Source: Streptomyces prunicolor NBRC 13075
GTDB lineage: Bacteria > Actinomycetota > Actinomycetes > Streptomycetales > Streptomycetaceae
Assembly: GCF_000367365.1 (NCBI RefSeq)
Contig: NZ_BARF01000001.1
Span: forward strand, 1-45,279
DNA: 45,279 bases
Direction of reading: 5' to 3'
Shown: piece by piece, positions 32,060 to 40,217 of the stretch
Layout of the letters: each line of letters begins with the position of its first letter
Position numbering within the stretch: position 1 is the stretch's first letter
Notes under the pieces: generated by a model
What the model was told of the DNA's origin: nothing
Database searches by the model: none
The model's input: only the letters and a program-made list of their open reading frames with translations
Made by a program: the position numbers and the translations under genes

Positions 32060-32656
32060 ATGGACGCAACCCTTCACCTCGCCCAGGACCCCGCCGCCGA
32101 CGAACTCCTCGGCCGTTCCCCGCTCGCCGCGCTGGTGGGGATGCTGCTCGACCAGCAGGTGCCGATGGAGTGGGCGTTCAAGGGGCCGCGGACGATCGCC
32201 GACCGGCTCGGGGCCGCCGATCTGGACGCGCACGAGATCGCGGCCCGTGACCCCGAGGCCTTCGCCGCGCTGCTCTCCGAGAAGCCTGCCGTGCATCGCT
32301 ACCCGGGTTCCATGGCCAAGCGGATCCAGCAGCTGTGCCAGTACCTCGTCGAGCACTACGACGGGGACGCGAGCGGTGTCTGGGCGGGTGTCGGAACCGG
32401 GGCCGAGCTGCTCAAGCGGCTGGAGGAGCTGCCCGGGTTCGGGAAGCAGAAGGCGCAGATCTTCCTCGCCCTGCTCGGCAAGCAGCTCGGGGTCCAGCCG
32501 AAGGGCTGGCGCGAGGCCGCGGGCGCGTACGGCGAGGCGAGGTCCTACCGCTCCGTCGCCGACATCACCGGACCCGAGTCGCTGGCCAAGGTCCGCGCCC
32601 ACAAGCAGGAGATGAAGGCCGCGGCCAAGGCGGCGAAGGCGGCGGGCGGCAAGTAG
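32060..32656 (+). CDS. HhH-GPD-type base-excision DNA repair protein
   Basis: 198 residues from ATG (MDATLHLAQDPAADELL). Helix-hairpin-helix signature LEELPGFGKQKAQIFLALLGKQ at about 125-145 and LVGMLLDQQVPMEWAFKGP near the N-terminus match actinobacterial small glycosylase-like proteins. Basic Ala/Lys tail (AAAKAAKAAGGK) may bind DNA. The catalytic Asp expected in the GPD segment is not obvious (GWREAAGAYG), so base specificity is uncertain. Monocistronic by appearance. Confidence 0.88.
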   Translation: MDATLHLAQDPAADELLGRSPLAALVGMLLDQQVPMEWAFKGPRTIADRLGAADLDAHEIAARDPEAFAALLSEKPAVHRYPGSMAKRIQQLCQYLVEHYDGDASGVWAGVGTGAELLKRLEELPGFGKQKAQIFLALLGKQLGVQPKGWREAAGAYGEARSYRSVADITGPESLAKVRAHKQEMKAAAKAAKAAGGK

Positions 32657-32735
32657 CCCCGGCGCCGAACAGCCCCGTCAGCCAGGTGGACCGCCTCCGG
32701 TGGCGGGCCGTCCGACGCCGGTCAAAACATGGACC

Positions 32736-33404
32736 ATGACCGAGGCACCGAGCGGCCCCTCGTGGGGCCCGGAGTTCGACGACCGCCGCGCCCACGACAC
32801 CCGTGTCCCGCGCGCCCCCCGTGACGAGCCGGAACCGGAATTCGAAGGGCCCCTCTTCGCCCTCTCCAAAGCCGCCTGGCAGGTCGTCCTGCTCACCGGC
32901 GTCGCGTCTCTCGTCCTCGGCGTGCTGGTCCTCGTATGGCCCGGCGCGTCCCTCTTCGCGGCCGGCATCCTCTTCGGCATCTACCTCCTGATCAGCGGCA
33001 TCTTCCAACTGGTCGCCGCCTTCGGCACCCACCGGGCGACCTCGCTGCGCGTACTGGCGTTCATCAGCGGCGCGCTGTCGATCGTGCTGGGCCTGTTCTG
33101 TTTCCGCGGCCCGATGCAGTCGATCCTGCTGCTCGCCCTGTGGATCGGCATCGGCTGGCTGATCCGGGGCATCACCCAGACCCTGGCCGCCGTACACGAC
33201 AGGACGATGCCCGCGCGCGGCTGGCAGATCTTCCTCGGGATCGTCACCTTCATCGCCGGCATCGTGCTGATCGACTCCCCCTTCCGCTCGGTCGCCGTCC
33301 TCACCCTCGTCTGCGGCATCTGGCTGGTCGCGGTCGGCGTCGTCGAGATCATCACGGCCGTCCGGATGAGGGGCCTCGCCAAGAAGGTGCCCCAGTCCCT
33401 GTGA
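32736..33404 (+). CDS. HdeD-family (DUF308) membrane protein
   Basis: 222 residues from ATG (MTEAPSGPSWGPEF); an ATG 12 codons upstream is weaker. A Pro/Arg/Asp-rich cytosolic head is followed by six membrane helices in repeated pairs (VVLLTGVASLVLGVLVLVWPG, ILFGIYLLISGIFQLVAAF, VLAFISGALSIVLGLFCF, ILLLALWIGIGWLIRGI, IFLGIVTFIAGIVLID, SVAVLTLVCGIWLVAVGVVEI). The WPGASLF and GIYLLISGIFQL pattern is that of HdeD, an acid-stress membrane protein of enterobacteria. Function in actinobacteria unknown. A hairpin terminator follows. Confidence 0.87.
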   Translation: MTEAPSGPSWGPEFDDRRAHDTRVPRAPRDEPEPEFEGPLFALSKAAWQVVLLTGVASLVLGVLVLVWPGASLFAAGILFGIYLLISGIFQLVAAFGTHRATSLRVLAFISGALSIVLGLFCFRGPMQSILLLALWIGIGWLIRGITQTLAAVHDRTMPARGWQIFLGIVTFIAGIVLIDSPFRSVAVLTLVCGIWLVAVGVVEIITAVRMRGLAKKVPQSL

Positions 33405-33422
33405 GCCTCGTTGGTAGGCCGT

Positions 33423-33443
33423 GCGGGCGGTTTACCCGCCCGC
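33423..33443 (+). terminator. Hairpin after the HdeD-like gene
   Basis: 8-bp GC stem GCGGGCGG/CCGCCCGC with loop TTTAC, 19 bp past the stop. No T run. Confidence 0.6.
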
Positions 33444-33482
33444 CGCGATGAACGCCGTACGGCCGCTGGGAGATGACCTTCC

Positions 33483-33812
33483 ATGAGCACGAGGGTGCGC
33501 CCCGCACACCACCTCCCCCGCAGCCACGTCTGGCTGCGGGCGCTCGTGCTGCTCCTCGCCCTGCTCGTCCCGGGCACGCACGCCGAGATGCGCGCGATGC
33601 CGGTCGCGTCGTCCGTAGAGACGACCATCGAGTACGACGTCCTCGATACGGCGGCTGCCCTACGGCCGTCCCTCTCGCTCACCGTCCACCGGCCCACCGC
33701 GCCCCTGCGGCCCGCGCCGGCGTCCCCCGCCTCCCGGGTGCGCTCCTTCCCCGCGCCGCCCTCACCCCCGTACACCCTCCGCGCCCTGCGCACCGTGGTC
33801 ATGCGCTGCTGA
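33483..33812 (+). CDS. Small hypothetical protein with one N-terminal membrane/signal segment
   Basis: 109 residues (MSTRVRPAHHLPRSHVWLRALVLLLALLVPGTHAEM). The hydrophobic stretch 17-30 ends near THA, compatible with signal peptidase cleavage; the rest is Pro/Ala/Arg-rich with no motif. No other gene is seen on either strand here. It precedes a 40-codon gene by 53 bp. Function unknown. Confidence 0.5.
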   Translation: MSTRVRPAHHLPRSHVWLRALVLLLALLVPGTHAEMRAMPVASSVETTIEYDVLDTAAALRPSLSLTVHRPTAPLRPAPASPASRVRSFPAPPSPPYTLRALRTVVMRC

Positions 33813-33865
33813 CGGAACGGCCCTCCCCCAGGTCAATCCGTCGGTACGACGTCAGGAGCACAGCC

Positions 33866-33988
33866 ATGCCCATCGACCCGTACGCGGTCCTGCGCGCCCT
33901 GCTGCGCGCGGAGGCCGTCCGCAACGCGCCCAAGCCGGAGGTCCGCCGACCCGAGCCGCAGCGGCCCCCGGAGGAACGCGCGCGCTGA
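33866..33988 (+). CDS. Very small conserved-type hypothetical protein
   Basis: 40 residues (MPIDPYAVLRALLRAEAVRNAPKPEVRRPEPQ...). CAGGAG 8 nt before the ATG and strict G/C third positions support translation. Amphipathic helix followed by a Pro/Arg/Glu tail. Convergent with the HerA-like gene. No function can be proposed. Confidence 0.55.
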   Translation: MPIDPYAVLRALLRAEAVRNAPKPEVRRPEPQRPPEERAR

Positions 33989-34018
33989 CCCGCCGTAGGC
34001 AGAACGGCCCGGCGGGGG

Positions 34019-35539
34019 CTAGCGCTTCCGTCGGGCCGTGCCGAAGAGCGAGCGGGTGATCTCGCGGCCGATCTGGGTGCCGACCGATCGCGCCAGGGAC
34101 TTGAACATCCCGCTGCCGACGACCTGTTGGACCATCGACTCGTCCTCCTTGGCCGACTTGGGGGACGACTTCGAGGCCGCCTTCGGTGTCTCCTGCGGCT
34201 CTCGCACTGCCGTCGCCAGCTTCTCGTACGCCGACTCTCGATCCACAGCCTGTGCGTAACGGCCGTAGAGGGACGAGGACTTGACCGCCGCGTCGAGGGT
34301 GGCCGCGTCGATCGGGCCCATCAGGGACTCGGGGGCGCGGAGGCGGGTGACGGCGACGGGCGTCGGGGCGCCGTTCTCGCTGAGGACCGTGACGACCGCT
34401 TCGCCGGTGCCCAGGCCTGTGAGGATCTCCTCCAGGTCGTAGGAGGAGTTCGGGAAGGTCTTCACCGTTGCCTTCAGGGCCTTCTGGTCGTCCGGGGTGA
34501 AGGCGCGGAGTGCGTGCTGGACGCGGTTGCCGAGCTGGGCCAGGACGTCGCCGGGTACGTCCTTCGGGGTCTGGGTCACGAAGAAGACGCCGACCCCTTT
34601 CGAGCGAATGAGGCGGACGGTCTGCGTGATGGAGTCCAGGAAGGCCTTGGACGCGTCGTTGAAGAGCAGGTGCGCCTCGTCGAAGAAGAAGACGAGCTTC
34701 GGTTTGTCGGCGTCTCCGACCTCCGGGAGGTCGTGGAAGAGGTCGGCGAGCATCCACATCAGGAAGGTCGAGAAGAGCTGCGGTTTGTCCTGTACAGCGG
34801 GGAGTTCGAGGACGGAGACCATGCCCCGGCCGTCCGACGCCGTACGCAACAGCTCGCTCGTGTCGAAGTCCGGCTCGCCGAAGAAGTCGGCCATGCCCTG
34901 CGCCTCGAAGGCGGTGAGGGAGCGCAGGATCACGCCCGCCGTGGCGGTGGACAGGCCGCCGATGTTCTTCAGCTCCGGCTTGCCCTCGTCCGAGGTCAGG
35001 AAGGTGACGACGGCCCGCAGGTCCTTGAGGTCGATCAGCTCCAGGCCCTTGGTGTCGGCGTAGTGGAAGATCAGGCCGAGGGACTGCTCCTGGGTCTGGT
35101 TGAGCTGGAGGACCTTCGACAGCAGTACCGGGCCGAAGCCGGTGATCGTGGCCCGGACCGGGATGCCGTGGCCGATACCGCCGAGGGCGTAGAACTCCGC
35201 CGGGAAGCCGGTCGCCGTCCACTGCTGCTTCACCTCGGCCGCGCGGCCCGCGACCTTGTCGTTCGTGACGCCGGGCGCGGAGATGCCCGACACATCGCCC
35301 TTCACATCCGCGAGGAACACCGGTACGCCCTGCGCCGAGAGCTGCTCGGCGATGAGCTGGAGGGTCTTGGTCTTGCCGGTGCCGGTGGCGCCCGCGACCA
35401 GGCCGTGGCGGTTGAGCATCGGGAGGGGGATGCGGATCTGCGCGTCGGGCAGACAGGCCCCTTCCCACAGCAGGGCCCCGAGGTCGAGTGCAGGTCCTGT
35501 GAAGGCGTAGCCCGCGGCGATCGACTCGCTGTCACTCAT
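34019..35539 (-). CDS. HerA-like/DUF853 ATPase
   Basis: 506 residues from ATG (MSDSESIAAGYAF). Walker A GATGTGKTKT near residue 53, LADVKGDVSG, Walker B LVFFFDEAHLLF and an arginine-finger-like VQHALRAFTPDDQKALK are typical of the DUF853 (YjgR) branch of HerA/FtsK ATPases. The C-terminal SPKSAKEDESMVQQVVGSGMFKSLARSVGTQIGREITRSLFGT segment is also a family trait. Cytosolic. True HerA pairs with NurA nuclease in archaea; no NurA is here and the bacterial role is unknown. Monocistronic. Confidence 0.92.
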   Translation of the reverse strand: MSDSESIAAGYAFTGPALDLGALLWEGACLPDAQIRIPLPMLNRHGLVAGATGTGKTKTLQLIAEQLSAQGVPVFLADVKGDVSGISAPGVTNDKVAGRAAEVKQQWTATGFPAEFYALGGIGHGIPVRATITGFGPVLLSKVLQLNQTQEQSLGLIFHYADTKGLELIDLKDLRAVVTFLTSDEGKPELKNIGGLSTATAGVILRSLTAFEAQGMADFFGEPDFDTSELLRTASDGRGMVSVLELPAVQDKPQLFSTFLMWMLADLFHDLPEVGDADKPKLVFFFDEAHLLFNDASKAFLDSITQTVRLIRSKGVGVFFVTQTPKDVPGDVLAQLGNRVQHALRAFTPDDQKALKATVKTFPNSSYDLEEILTGLGTGEAVVTVLSENGAPTPVAVTRLRAPESLMGPIDAATLDAAVKSSSLYGRYAQAVDRESAYEKLATAVREPQETPKAASKSSPKSAKEDESMVQQVVGSGMFKSLARSVGTQIGREITRSLFGTARRKR

Positions 35540-35644
35540 ATCAGGCCCCTGTTCCCTTTTTGCCCTGCTTTGCTCCATCTTTTCCAGCGTCGCACTCCGT
35601 CTCCATGGCTGCGCCCGGAACGTCATGACCGGTAGGCTTTCCGT

Positions 35645-35941
35645 GTGATCTTCAAGCGCATCGGAAACGGCCGGCCGTACCCCGACCACGGCCGGGAGAG
35701 CACCCGGCAGTGGGCGGACGTCGCGCCGCGCCCGGTCCGCCTCGATCAGCTCGTGACGACCAAGGGCCAGCTCGACCTGGAAACGCTGCTCGCCGAGGAC
35801 TCGACCTTCTACGGCGACCTCTTCGCGCATGTCGTGAAGTGGCAGGGCGACCTGTACCTGGAGGACGGGCTGCACCGCGCGGTCCGCGCGGCACTTCAGC
35901 AGCGCCAGGTGCTCCACGCGCGTGTGCTCGAGCTGGACTGA
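35645..35941 (+). CDS. Small conserved protein, annotated in relatives as VapB-like antitoxin
   Basis: 98 residues from GTG (VIFKRIGNGRPYPDHGRESTRQWADVAPRPVRLDQLVTTK). Highly conserved among Streptomyces in my memory and sometimes labelled VapB-family antitoxin, but no PIN toxin gene is adjacent, so that label is doubtful. The VRLDQLVTT...LDLETLLAEDSTFYGD part resembles a short ParB-like fold. Stands alone between the HerA-like and LytR_C genes. Function unknown. Confidence 0.78.
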   Translation: MIFKRIGNGRPYPDHGRESTRQWADVAPRPVRLDQLVTTKGQLDLETLLAEDSTFYGDLFAHVVKWQGDLYLEDGLHRAVRAALQQRQVLHARVLELD

Positions 35942-36076
35942 GCCGCACTCATCAGGTCCCGGGCACGGCCCCGGACGGCCGCCTTCCGGTAACCCGTTCG
36001 TCCTTTCGGGTTGGTCTCGGCGCTGTCGAATGATCATCTAGTAGGCATCGTCGCCCGGGCGCACTACGCTGCGCTC

Positions 36077-36736
36077 ATGAGCATGCTGACTCCCCCAGGC
36101 ATGGGCGGCCAGTACCGGATCACGGGGGACAAATACCCGCGCATGCGCCGTTCGCGGCGTCGCGGGCGGCTCGTCCTCATGATGGTCGCGTCCGTCGCCG
36201 TACTGGGTGTGGGCGGGTGGGGCACGTTGCAGCTCATCGACGTCTTCACCGGTGGCGGCAAGCAGGCCTCGGCCGCCGGTTCCAAGGCCGCCTGCGCGTC
36301 CAAGGCCAGCCCATCGGCGAGTGCGAGTACGCGCGCGGACTCCGCCCTGCCGAAGCCCGCCCAGATCACCGTGAACGTCTTCAACGCCACGCCCCGCAGC
36401 GGCCTCGCCAAGTCGACCGCCGACGAACTGAAGAAGCGCGGCTTCAAGATCGGCGACGTGGGCAACGCGTCCGCGCAGTGGGACAAGAAGGTCCAGGGCA
36501 CCGGCGTACTGCTCGGTCCCGCCGCCTCGCTCGACACCTCGCTGCCGGTCCTCGCCACCCAGCTGACCGGCGCCGAGCGCCGCACCGAGGCCACCCGCAA
36601 GGGCACCACCGTCGACCTGATCATCGGCACCGCCTTCAAGAACCTCACGGCGAAGGCGGCCGCCGACAAGGCCCTGGCCACGCTGAGCGGGCCCGCCGCA
36701 CCGACGGCCAGTGCGTCACCGAAGGCGTGCTCGTAG
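36077..36736 (+). CDS. LytR_C domain membrane protein
   Basis: 219 residues from ATG (MSMLTPPGMGGQYRITGDKYPRMRRSRRRGR). One membrane helix (LVLMMVASVAVLGVGGWGTLQLI, about 33-55), then a Ser/Ala linker and a LytR_cpsA_psr C-terminal domain (ITVNVFNATPRSGLAKSTADELKKRGFKIGDVGNA...VDLIIGTAFKNL). Found outside the membrane, this domain accompanies cell-wall polymer ligases, but no LytR-CpsA-Psr catalytic domain is present here. Convergent with upp, with a strong terminator hairpin between. Confidence 0.9.
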   Translation: MSMLTPPGMGGQYRITGDKYPRMRRSRRRGRLVLMMVASVAVLGVGGWGTLQLIDVFTGGGKQASAAGSKAACASKASPSASASTRADSALPKPAQITVNVFNATPRSGLAKSTADELKKRGFKIGDVGNASAQWDKKVQGTGVLLGPAASLDTSLPVLATQLTGAERRTEATRKGTTVDLIIGTAFKNLTAKAAADKALATLSGPAAPTASASPKACS

Positions 36737-36760
36737 CCGTACGAAAGCGGTCGTAGGGCT

Positions 36761-36817
36761 GGCGGTCGTACGGCCGGCAGTCATACGACTGGCAGTCGTA
36801 CGAAGGCAGTCGTAGGA
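36761..36817. repeat. Four imperfect 13-bp direct repeats downstream of the LytR_C gene
   Basis: Copies of GGCAGTCGTACGA (variants with GGCGG, TCATACG, GTAGGA) at 36761, 36776, 36791 and 36805. Noncoding, between the LytR_C gene and the terminator. Confidence 0.8.
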
Positions 36818-36822
36818 CAACG

Positions 36823-36864
36823 CCCGATTCCCGTACGGCGGGTAAGAGCCGTACGGGAATCGGG
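36823..36864. terminator. Bidirectional terminator hairpin between LytR_C gene and upp
   Basis: Perfect 17-bp stem CCCGATTCCCGTACGGC/GCCGTACGGGAATCGGG with an 8-nt loop, serving two convergent genes. Confidence 0.9.
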
Positions 36865-36898
36865 TGTTGATGGAGTCTTATCGGGTGTCGACGGAGTC

Positions 36899-37534
36899 CT
36901 ACTCGGCCGCGCCGTAGAGGCGGTCGCCCGCGTCGCCGAGGCCCGGGACGATGTAGCCGTGCTCGTTCAGGCGCTCGTCGACCGAGGCCGTCACGACCGT
37001 CACCGGGGTGCCCGCGAGCTCGCGCTCCATGACCTCGACGCCCTCGGGGGCGGCGAGCAGGACCACGGCCGTCACGTCGTCGGCACCGCGCTTGATCAGC
37101 TCGCGGATCGCGGCGACCAGGGTGCCGCCGGTGGCCAGCATCGGGTCCAGGACGTACACCTGGCGGCCCGAGAGGTCCTCCGGCATGCGCGTGGCGTACG
37201 TGGACGCCTGGAGGGTCTCCTCGTCGCGCACCATGCCCATGAAGCCCACCTCGGCGGAGGGCAGCAGCCGGACCATGCCGTCCAGCATGCCGAGACCGGC
37301 CCGCAGGATCGGCACGACCAGCGGGCGCGGGTAGGACAGCTTGACGCCGGTGGTCGGGGCGACCGGCGTCGTGATGTCGACCTGTTCGGTGCGCACGTCG
37401 CGCGTGGCCTCGTAGGCGAGCAGGGTGACCAGCTCGTCGGCGAGGCGGCGGAAGGTCGCGGAGTCGGTGCGCCGGTCGCGCAGCGTGGTGAGCTTGTGGG
37501 CGACCAGGGGGTGGTCGACGACGTGGAGACGCAT
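36899..37534 (-). CDS. upp: Uracil phosphoribosyltransferase
   Basis: 211 residues from ATG ([20 protein letters not shown]). Converts uracil and PRPP to UMP in pyrimidine salvage. PRPP-binding motif [13 protein letters not shown] near residue 130, substrate loop [13 protein letters not shown] near 75, and the C-terminal [16 protein letters not shown] uracil-binding segment are all intact. A GTG two codons upstream is possible. Usual length for the family. The small gene 37642-37836 starts divergently 107 bp away. Confidence 0.97.
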   Translation of the reverse strand: MRLHVVDHPLVAHKLTTLRDRRTDSATFRRLADELVTLLAYEATRDVRTEQVDITTPVAPTTGVKLSYPRPLVVPILRAGLGMLDGMVRLLPSAEVGFMGMVRDEETLQASTYATRMPEDLSGRQVYVLDPMLATGGTLVAAIRELIKRGADDVTAVVLLAAPEGVEVMERELAGTPVTVVTASVDERLNEHGYIVPGLGDAGDRLYGAAE

Positions 37535-37641
37535 GTCCACAACAGTAGCCGCCCCTCCGTACCTGCTCGCGACCTGCTCGCGCTGGCATCAAACCGCCCG
37601 TCCGGGGGAAAGTGGGAGGGACGGAACGGGGTGGTGAACCG

Positions 37642-37836
37642 ATGCCTGACCGTGAGTCCCACGAGGACCCGTCGCAGCAGGACAGCCGGGAAAGCGATGC
37701 CGAGCGCAGGCGGCGCCGGGCCCGGTTCCTGCGCGAGCTGACCGAGGCGCGCGAGCTGCGGGACCGGGTCCAGCCGCGCCGCGCGAAGACCGCGCGGCTG
37801 CGCCACGCCATGCGTATGCGCACGTTCCGCTGGTAG
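37642..37836 (+). CDS. Small basic hypothetical protein
   Basis: 64 residues (MPDRESHEDPSQQDSRESDAERRRRRARFLRELTEARELRDRVQPRRAKTARLR...). Highly charged, helix-forming, Arg-rich, ending MRMRTFRW; no transmembrane segment. G/C third positions and GGTGGTGAA before the ATG support it. Nucleic-acid binding is conceivable from its charge only. The 243 bp that follow (37837-38079) hold no gene I can support. Confidence 0.65.
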   Translation: MPDRESHEDPSQQDSRESDAERRRRRARFLRELTEARELRDRVQPRRAKTARLRHAMRMRTFRW

Positions 37837-38079
37837 TTGAGGCCTGTCTCACAGCACTTTGTAAGGCCAACCGGGTGCGTGTGTAAGGCGATCGCCGACT
37901 ACGATCCCGCTGGTGGTCGATCAAAACGGGCGGACACAGGGAGCCGAAGACGTCCCCTGCACGCCTTGTTTCTGCCACGATTCCGAGTGGGTGGGGCTCG
38001 GAGCACGAGCTCTCCCCGCCCGCAACCTCCGCCGGGGGGACCCCCAACCGGCACACCTATGACCAGTGGGAGAGTCACG

Positions 38080-38628
38080 GTGTACTTCGCCGCACTGCTC
38101 GCGCGCACCGAAGACGGGTGGGAAGCGAGCGACACAGAGCTCGACGATGTCGAGAGCCTGTCGGATCTGGCCGAACTGGCCCGTGAAGCCTCGCCCGAGG
38201 ACGACACGGTGCTGGTGCTCATCGAGCAGGAGGACGCCTGGTTCGGCGTCGTCCGCATCGACGGCGAGGACGACCCGCGGATCTACGTCTCGGACGCAGC
38301 TGCCGCAGCCCGCAGCTCGTACGGCGAGATCCTGCTCACCGACGAGCTGCTCGGACGGGATCCGGACGACGACGATGTCGTCGACCTGGACTCCCTCGAC
38401 CTCGACGGTACTGAGGACGGTGATCCTCAAAGCGAGGACGAGGAGGACGACGACGAGGACGGCACCTCCTCGGCCGAGGCCGTTCCGCACAGCCCGGTCG
38501 GTGACCGCCAGATCCTGGACGACCTGGGCGTCGGCGAGAAGGAGCTGCTGCTCCTCGACGCGGACGACGCGCTGAACTCCATCGCCGAGGCCCTGGGGGC
38601 CTCGGAGGTCCTGGAGACCGTCCGCTGA
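38080..38628 (+). CDS. tRNA adenosine deaminase-associated protein
   Basis: 182 residues from GTG (VYFAALLARTEDGWEASD), preferred over ATG 38059 because GGGAG lies 8 nt upstream and VYFAALLART is the family start. An acidic protein: SLDLDGTEDGDPQSEDEEDDDEDG forms a low-complexity linker between an N-terminal domain (DDTVLVLIEQEDAWFGVVRIDGEDDPRIYVSDA) and a C-terminal helix (LLLLDADDALNSIAEALGASEVLE). It always precedes tadA in actinobacteria as I know them; its stop overlaps the tadA start. Exact role unknown. Confidence 0.9.
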   Translation: MYFAALLARTEDGWEASDTELDDVESLSDLAELAREASPEDDTVLVLIEQEDAWFGVVRIDGEDDPRIYVSDAAAAARSSYGEILLTDELLGRDPDDDDVVDLDSLDLDGTEDGDPQSEDEEDDDEDGTSSAEAVPHSPVGDRQILDDLGVGEKELLLLDADDALNSIAEALGASEVLETVR

Positions 38629-39116
38629 CCACAGCACGCACAGAAGGGACTCCGGACCCGGTACGCGACCCCTGGCGGGCCGCGATGCGGCTCGCCCTCG
38701 ACGAGGCCGAAGCGGCCGCCCGGGGCGGCGACGTCCCGGTCGGCGCGGTCGTACTGTCCCCGGACGGTACGACCGTGCTCGCCACCGGGCACAACGAACG
38801 CGAGGCCACCGGCGATCCGACGGCGCACGCCGAGGTCCTCGCGATCCGGAGGGCCGCCGCCCACCTCGGTGAGTGGCGGCTGTCCGGCTGCACGCTGGTC
38901 GTCACCCTCGAACCCTGCACGATGTGCGCGGGCGCGCTGGTGCAGTCCCGGGTCGACCGGGTCGTCTACGGCGCCCGCGACCAGAAGGCGGGCGCGGCCG
39001 GCTCGCTCTTCGACGTCGTACGGGACCGGCGGCTCAACCACCGCCCCGAGGTGATCGAGGGCGTCCTCGCGGACGAGTGCGCCCACCTGCTCACGGAGTT
39101 CTTCCGGGACCGGTAG
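38625..39116 (+). CDS. tadA: tRNA-specific adenosine deaminase
   Basis: Converts A34 to inosine in tRNA-Arg(ACG). Deaminase zinc site HAE (TAHAEVLAI) and PCTMC are present. Conserved RDPWRAAMRLALDEAE begins upstream of the first ATG (38685), and that frame has no ATG, GTG or TTG before the previous gene's stop. A CTG at 38625 overlaps that stop (CTGA) with GGAG 9 nt before, so I place the start there: 163 residues. If initiation were at 38685 the protein would lose the first 20 residues, including a conserved segment. Translationally coupled to the associated protein. Confidence 0.9.
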   Translation: MTTARTEGTPDPVRDPWRAAMRLALDEAEAAARGGDVPVGAVVLSPDGTTVLATGHNEREATGDPTAHAEVLAIRRAAAHLGEWRLSGCTLVVTLEPCTMCAGALVQSRVDRVVYGARDQKAGAAGSLFDVVRDRRLNHRPEVIEGVLADECAHLLTEFFRDR

Positions 39117-39196
39117 CAGCACCGGTGGCAGCCCGCGTCTCGGGCCTCCGATTACCGATTTCAAACCACGCCCCACCTTGTTGTAAGGTCTCTCTC

Positions 39197-39281
39197 GGTA
39201 GCGTGTCCGAGCGGCCGAAGGAGCTCGCCTCGAAAGCGAGTGTGGCGCAAGTCACCGAGGGTTCAAATCCCTCCGCTACCG
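39197..39281 (+). tRNA. tRNA-Ser (anticodon CGA)
   Basis: 85 nt: acceptor GGTAGCG/CGCTACC, discriminator G, no encoded CCA. Anticodon stem CTCGC/GCGAG with loop CTCGAAA gives CGA (UCG codons). Long variable arm and GTTCAAATC T-loop are class II features. A strong terminator follows; an accessory region begins just beyond. Confidence 0.97.
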
Positions 39282-39289
39282 CAGGTAGA

Positions 39290-39322
39290 CGAGGGGCCCG
39301 GTCCGATGGACCGGGCCCCTCG
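39290..39322 (+). terminator. Terminator hairpin after tRNA-Ser(CGA)
   Basis: Perfect 15-bp stem CGAGGGGCCCGGTCC/GGACCGGGCCCCTCG with loop GAT, followed by TGGTGCT. Confidence 0.88.
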
Positions 39323-39331
39323 TGGTGCTCC

Positions 39332-39349
39332 GTCTCAGTTTCCGTCTCA
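39332..39349 (+). repeat. Paired GTCTCA repeat after tRNA-Ser(CGA) (putative integrase arm site)
   Basis: GTCTCA-N6-GTCTCA, 12-nt spacing, with TTTC in the spacer region. Its layout mirrors the GGTTGCA pairs at 1810 and 5952 next to the other tRNA-Ser. Confidence 0.5.
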
Positions 39350-39483
39350 CTTGAGGCCCGTCAGGCCTCCAGAGCGCCCTGATGCGGAACGGCGCACGCG
39401 CCAGCGTCCGATGGAGCACAATCCCCGTGAGGGGACTGTGCGACTGCCCCAGTCGCACACCCTTCCCCAGGGGAAGGTGGGAT

Positions 39484-39897
39484 GTGAACTACGGCTTGGC
39501 CTCTGTGATCATGGGCGTGGCTGTCATTGCCACACTAGTCAGTGACGCCTGGCGTAGCGTTCTGCGTGCGATCTTCCGGCATCCACGTAAAACCTCAGTG
39601 ATCGTGCACATGGACGGTACGCACCTGGAGGTCAGTGGCTCCAGTCCAGAAGAGATTCAGAAAGCGCTGGATGAGCTACTCAGCAAGACCGCAGAAGGCA
39701 ATGAGCCGACTCGTGAAGGCAACGAAGACGAGGCCGACTCGCAGCCCATCGTGAACCAGGGCGTATGGGTAACTGGCGGCGCCATTACATTGCACAACTC
39801 AGCGATGGGGAACTCGGCCAAGGTCGAAGGACAGCAAAGCAGTCCGACAGGGACAAACGGCGCTCACCCGACCTCAGGGGATGGGTCAGGTGAGTGA
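39484..39897 (+). CDS. Membrane-anchored small protein, EACC1-like, with glycine/asparagine tail motif
   Basis: 137 residues from GTG (VNYGLASVIMGVAVIATLVSDAW), with AAGGTGGG just upstream. One membrane helix (5-22), a basic turn (RSVLRAIFRHPRKT), then VIVHMDGTHLEVSGSSPEEIQKALDELL, a beta-beta-alpha pattern like the effector-associated constant component (EACC1) of actinobacterial conflict systems. The tail QPIVNQGVWVTGGAITLHNSAMGNSAKVEG resembles GG/NSA-type motifs seen in such systems. Lower GC and less strict third positions than the core genes suggest transfer. Overlaps the next gene by 17 bp. Function unknown; the family link is by eye and weak. Confidence 0.6.
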   Translation: MNYGLASVIMGVAVIATLVSDAWRSVLRAIFRHPRKTSVIVHMDGTHLEVSGSSPEEIQKALDELLSKTAEGNEPTREGNEDEADSQPIVNQGVWVTGGAITLHNSAMGNSAKVEGQQSSPTGTNGAHPTSGDGSGE

Positions 39898-40192
39898 GGG
39901 TCTCGCAAACACTGGCACTGATGTCGCTACCAGTTCAGCACCCACCGCAAGCCAAGCACCCGTAGCAACCGTTGCTGCGCCAGAGGTCACCACCGTGACC
40001 GCTCACTTCAAATTGGTGTTTATCTGCGTAACATTGATCACGGTCCTCACTCTCATAGCCAGCCTCTACATCGGCATTTTCGTGAAGAACCCGACAGATG
40101 CCGCGAAATCGGCAATGGACACATGCGCCACCCTCGCAAACCTAGGCTTCGGTGCCATGGTTGGGCTCTTGGGCGGCAAAGCTGCCAACTAA
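39881..40192 (+). CDS. Small membrane protein paired with the EACC1-like gene
   Basis: 103 residues from ATG 39881 (GTG 39890 also possible). A Ser/Ala/Thr/Val-rich head (residues 1-40) is followed by two hydrophobic stretches: FKLVFICVTLITVLTLIASLYIGIFV and, after TDAAKSAMDTCATLAN, LGFGAMVGLLGGK. Starts inside the upstream gene, so translated together. Lower GC. No family recognised. A weak terminator follows at 40201. Confidence 0.62.
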   Translation: MGQVSEGLANTGTDVATSSAPTASQAPVATVAAPEVTTVTAHFKLVFICVTLITVLTLIASLYIGIFVKNPTDAAKSAMDTCATLANLGFGAMVGLLGGKAAN

Positions 40193-40200
40193 CGGGGGCG

Positions 40201-40217
40201 GGCTGGAAGCCTTTTTT
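40201..40217 (+). terminator. Small hairpin with T6 tail after the membrane gene pair
   Basis: GGCT-GGA-AGCC followed by TTTTTT; short stem but a rare T run for this GC-rich window. Confidence 0.5.

Noticed and set aside
35645..35941. VapBC toxin-antitoxin pair
   Set aside because: No PIN-domain toxin gene lies next to it; the VapB label used for relatives is not supported by context.
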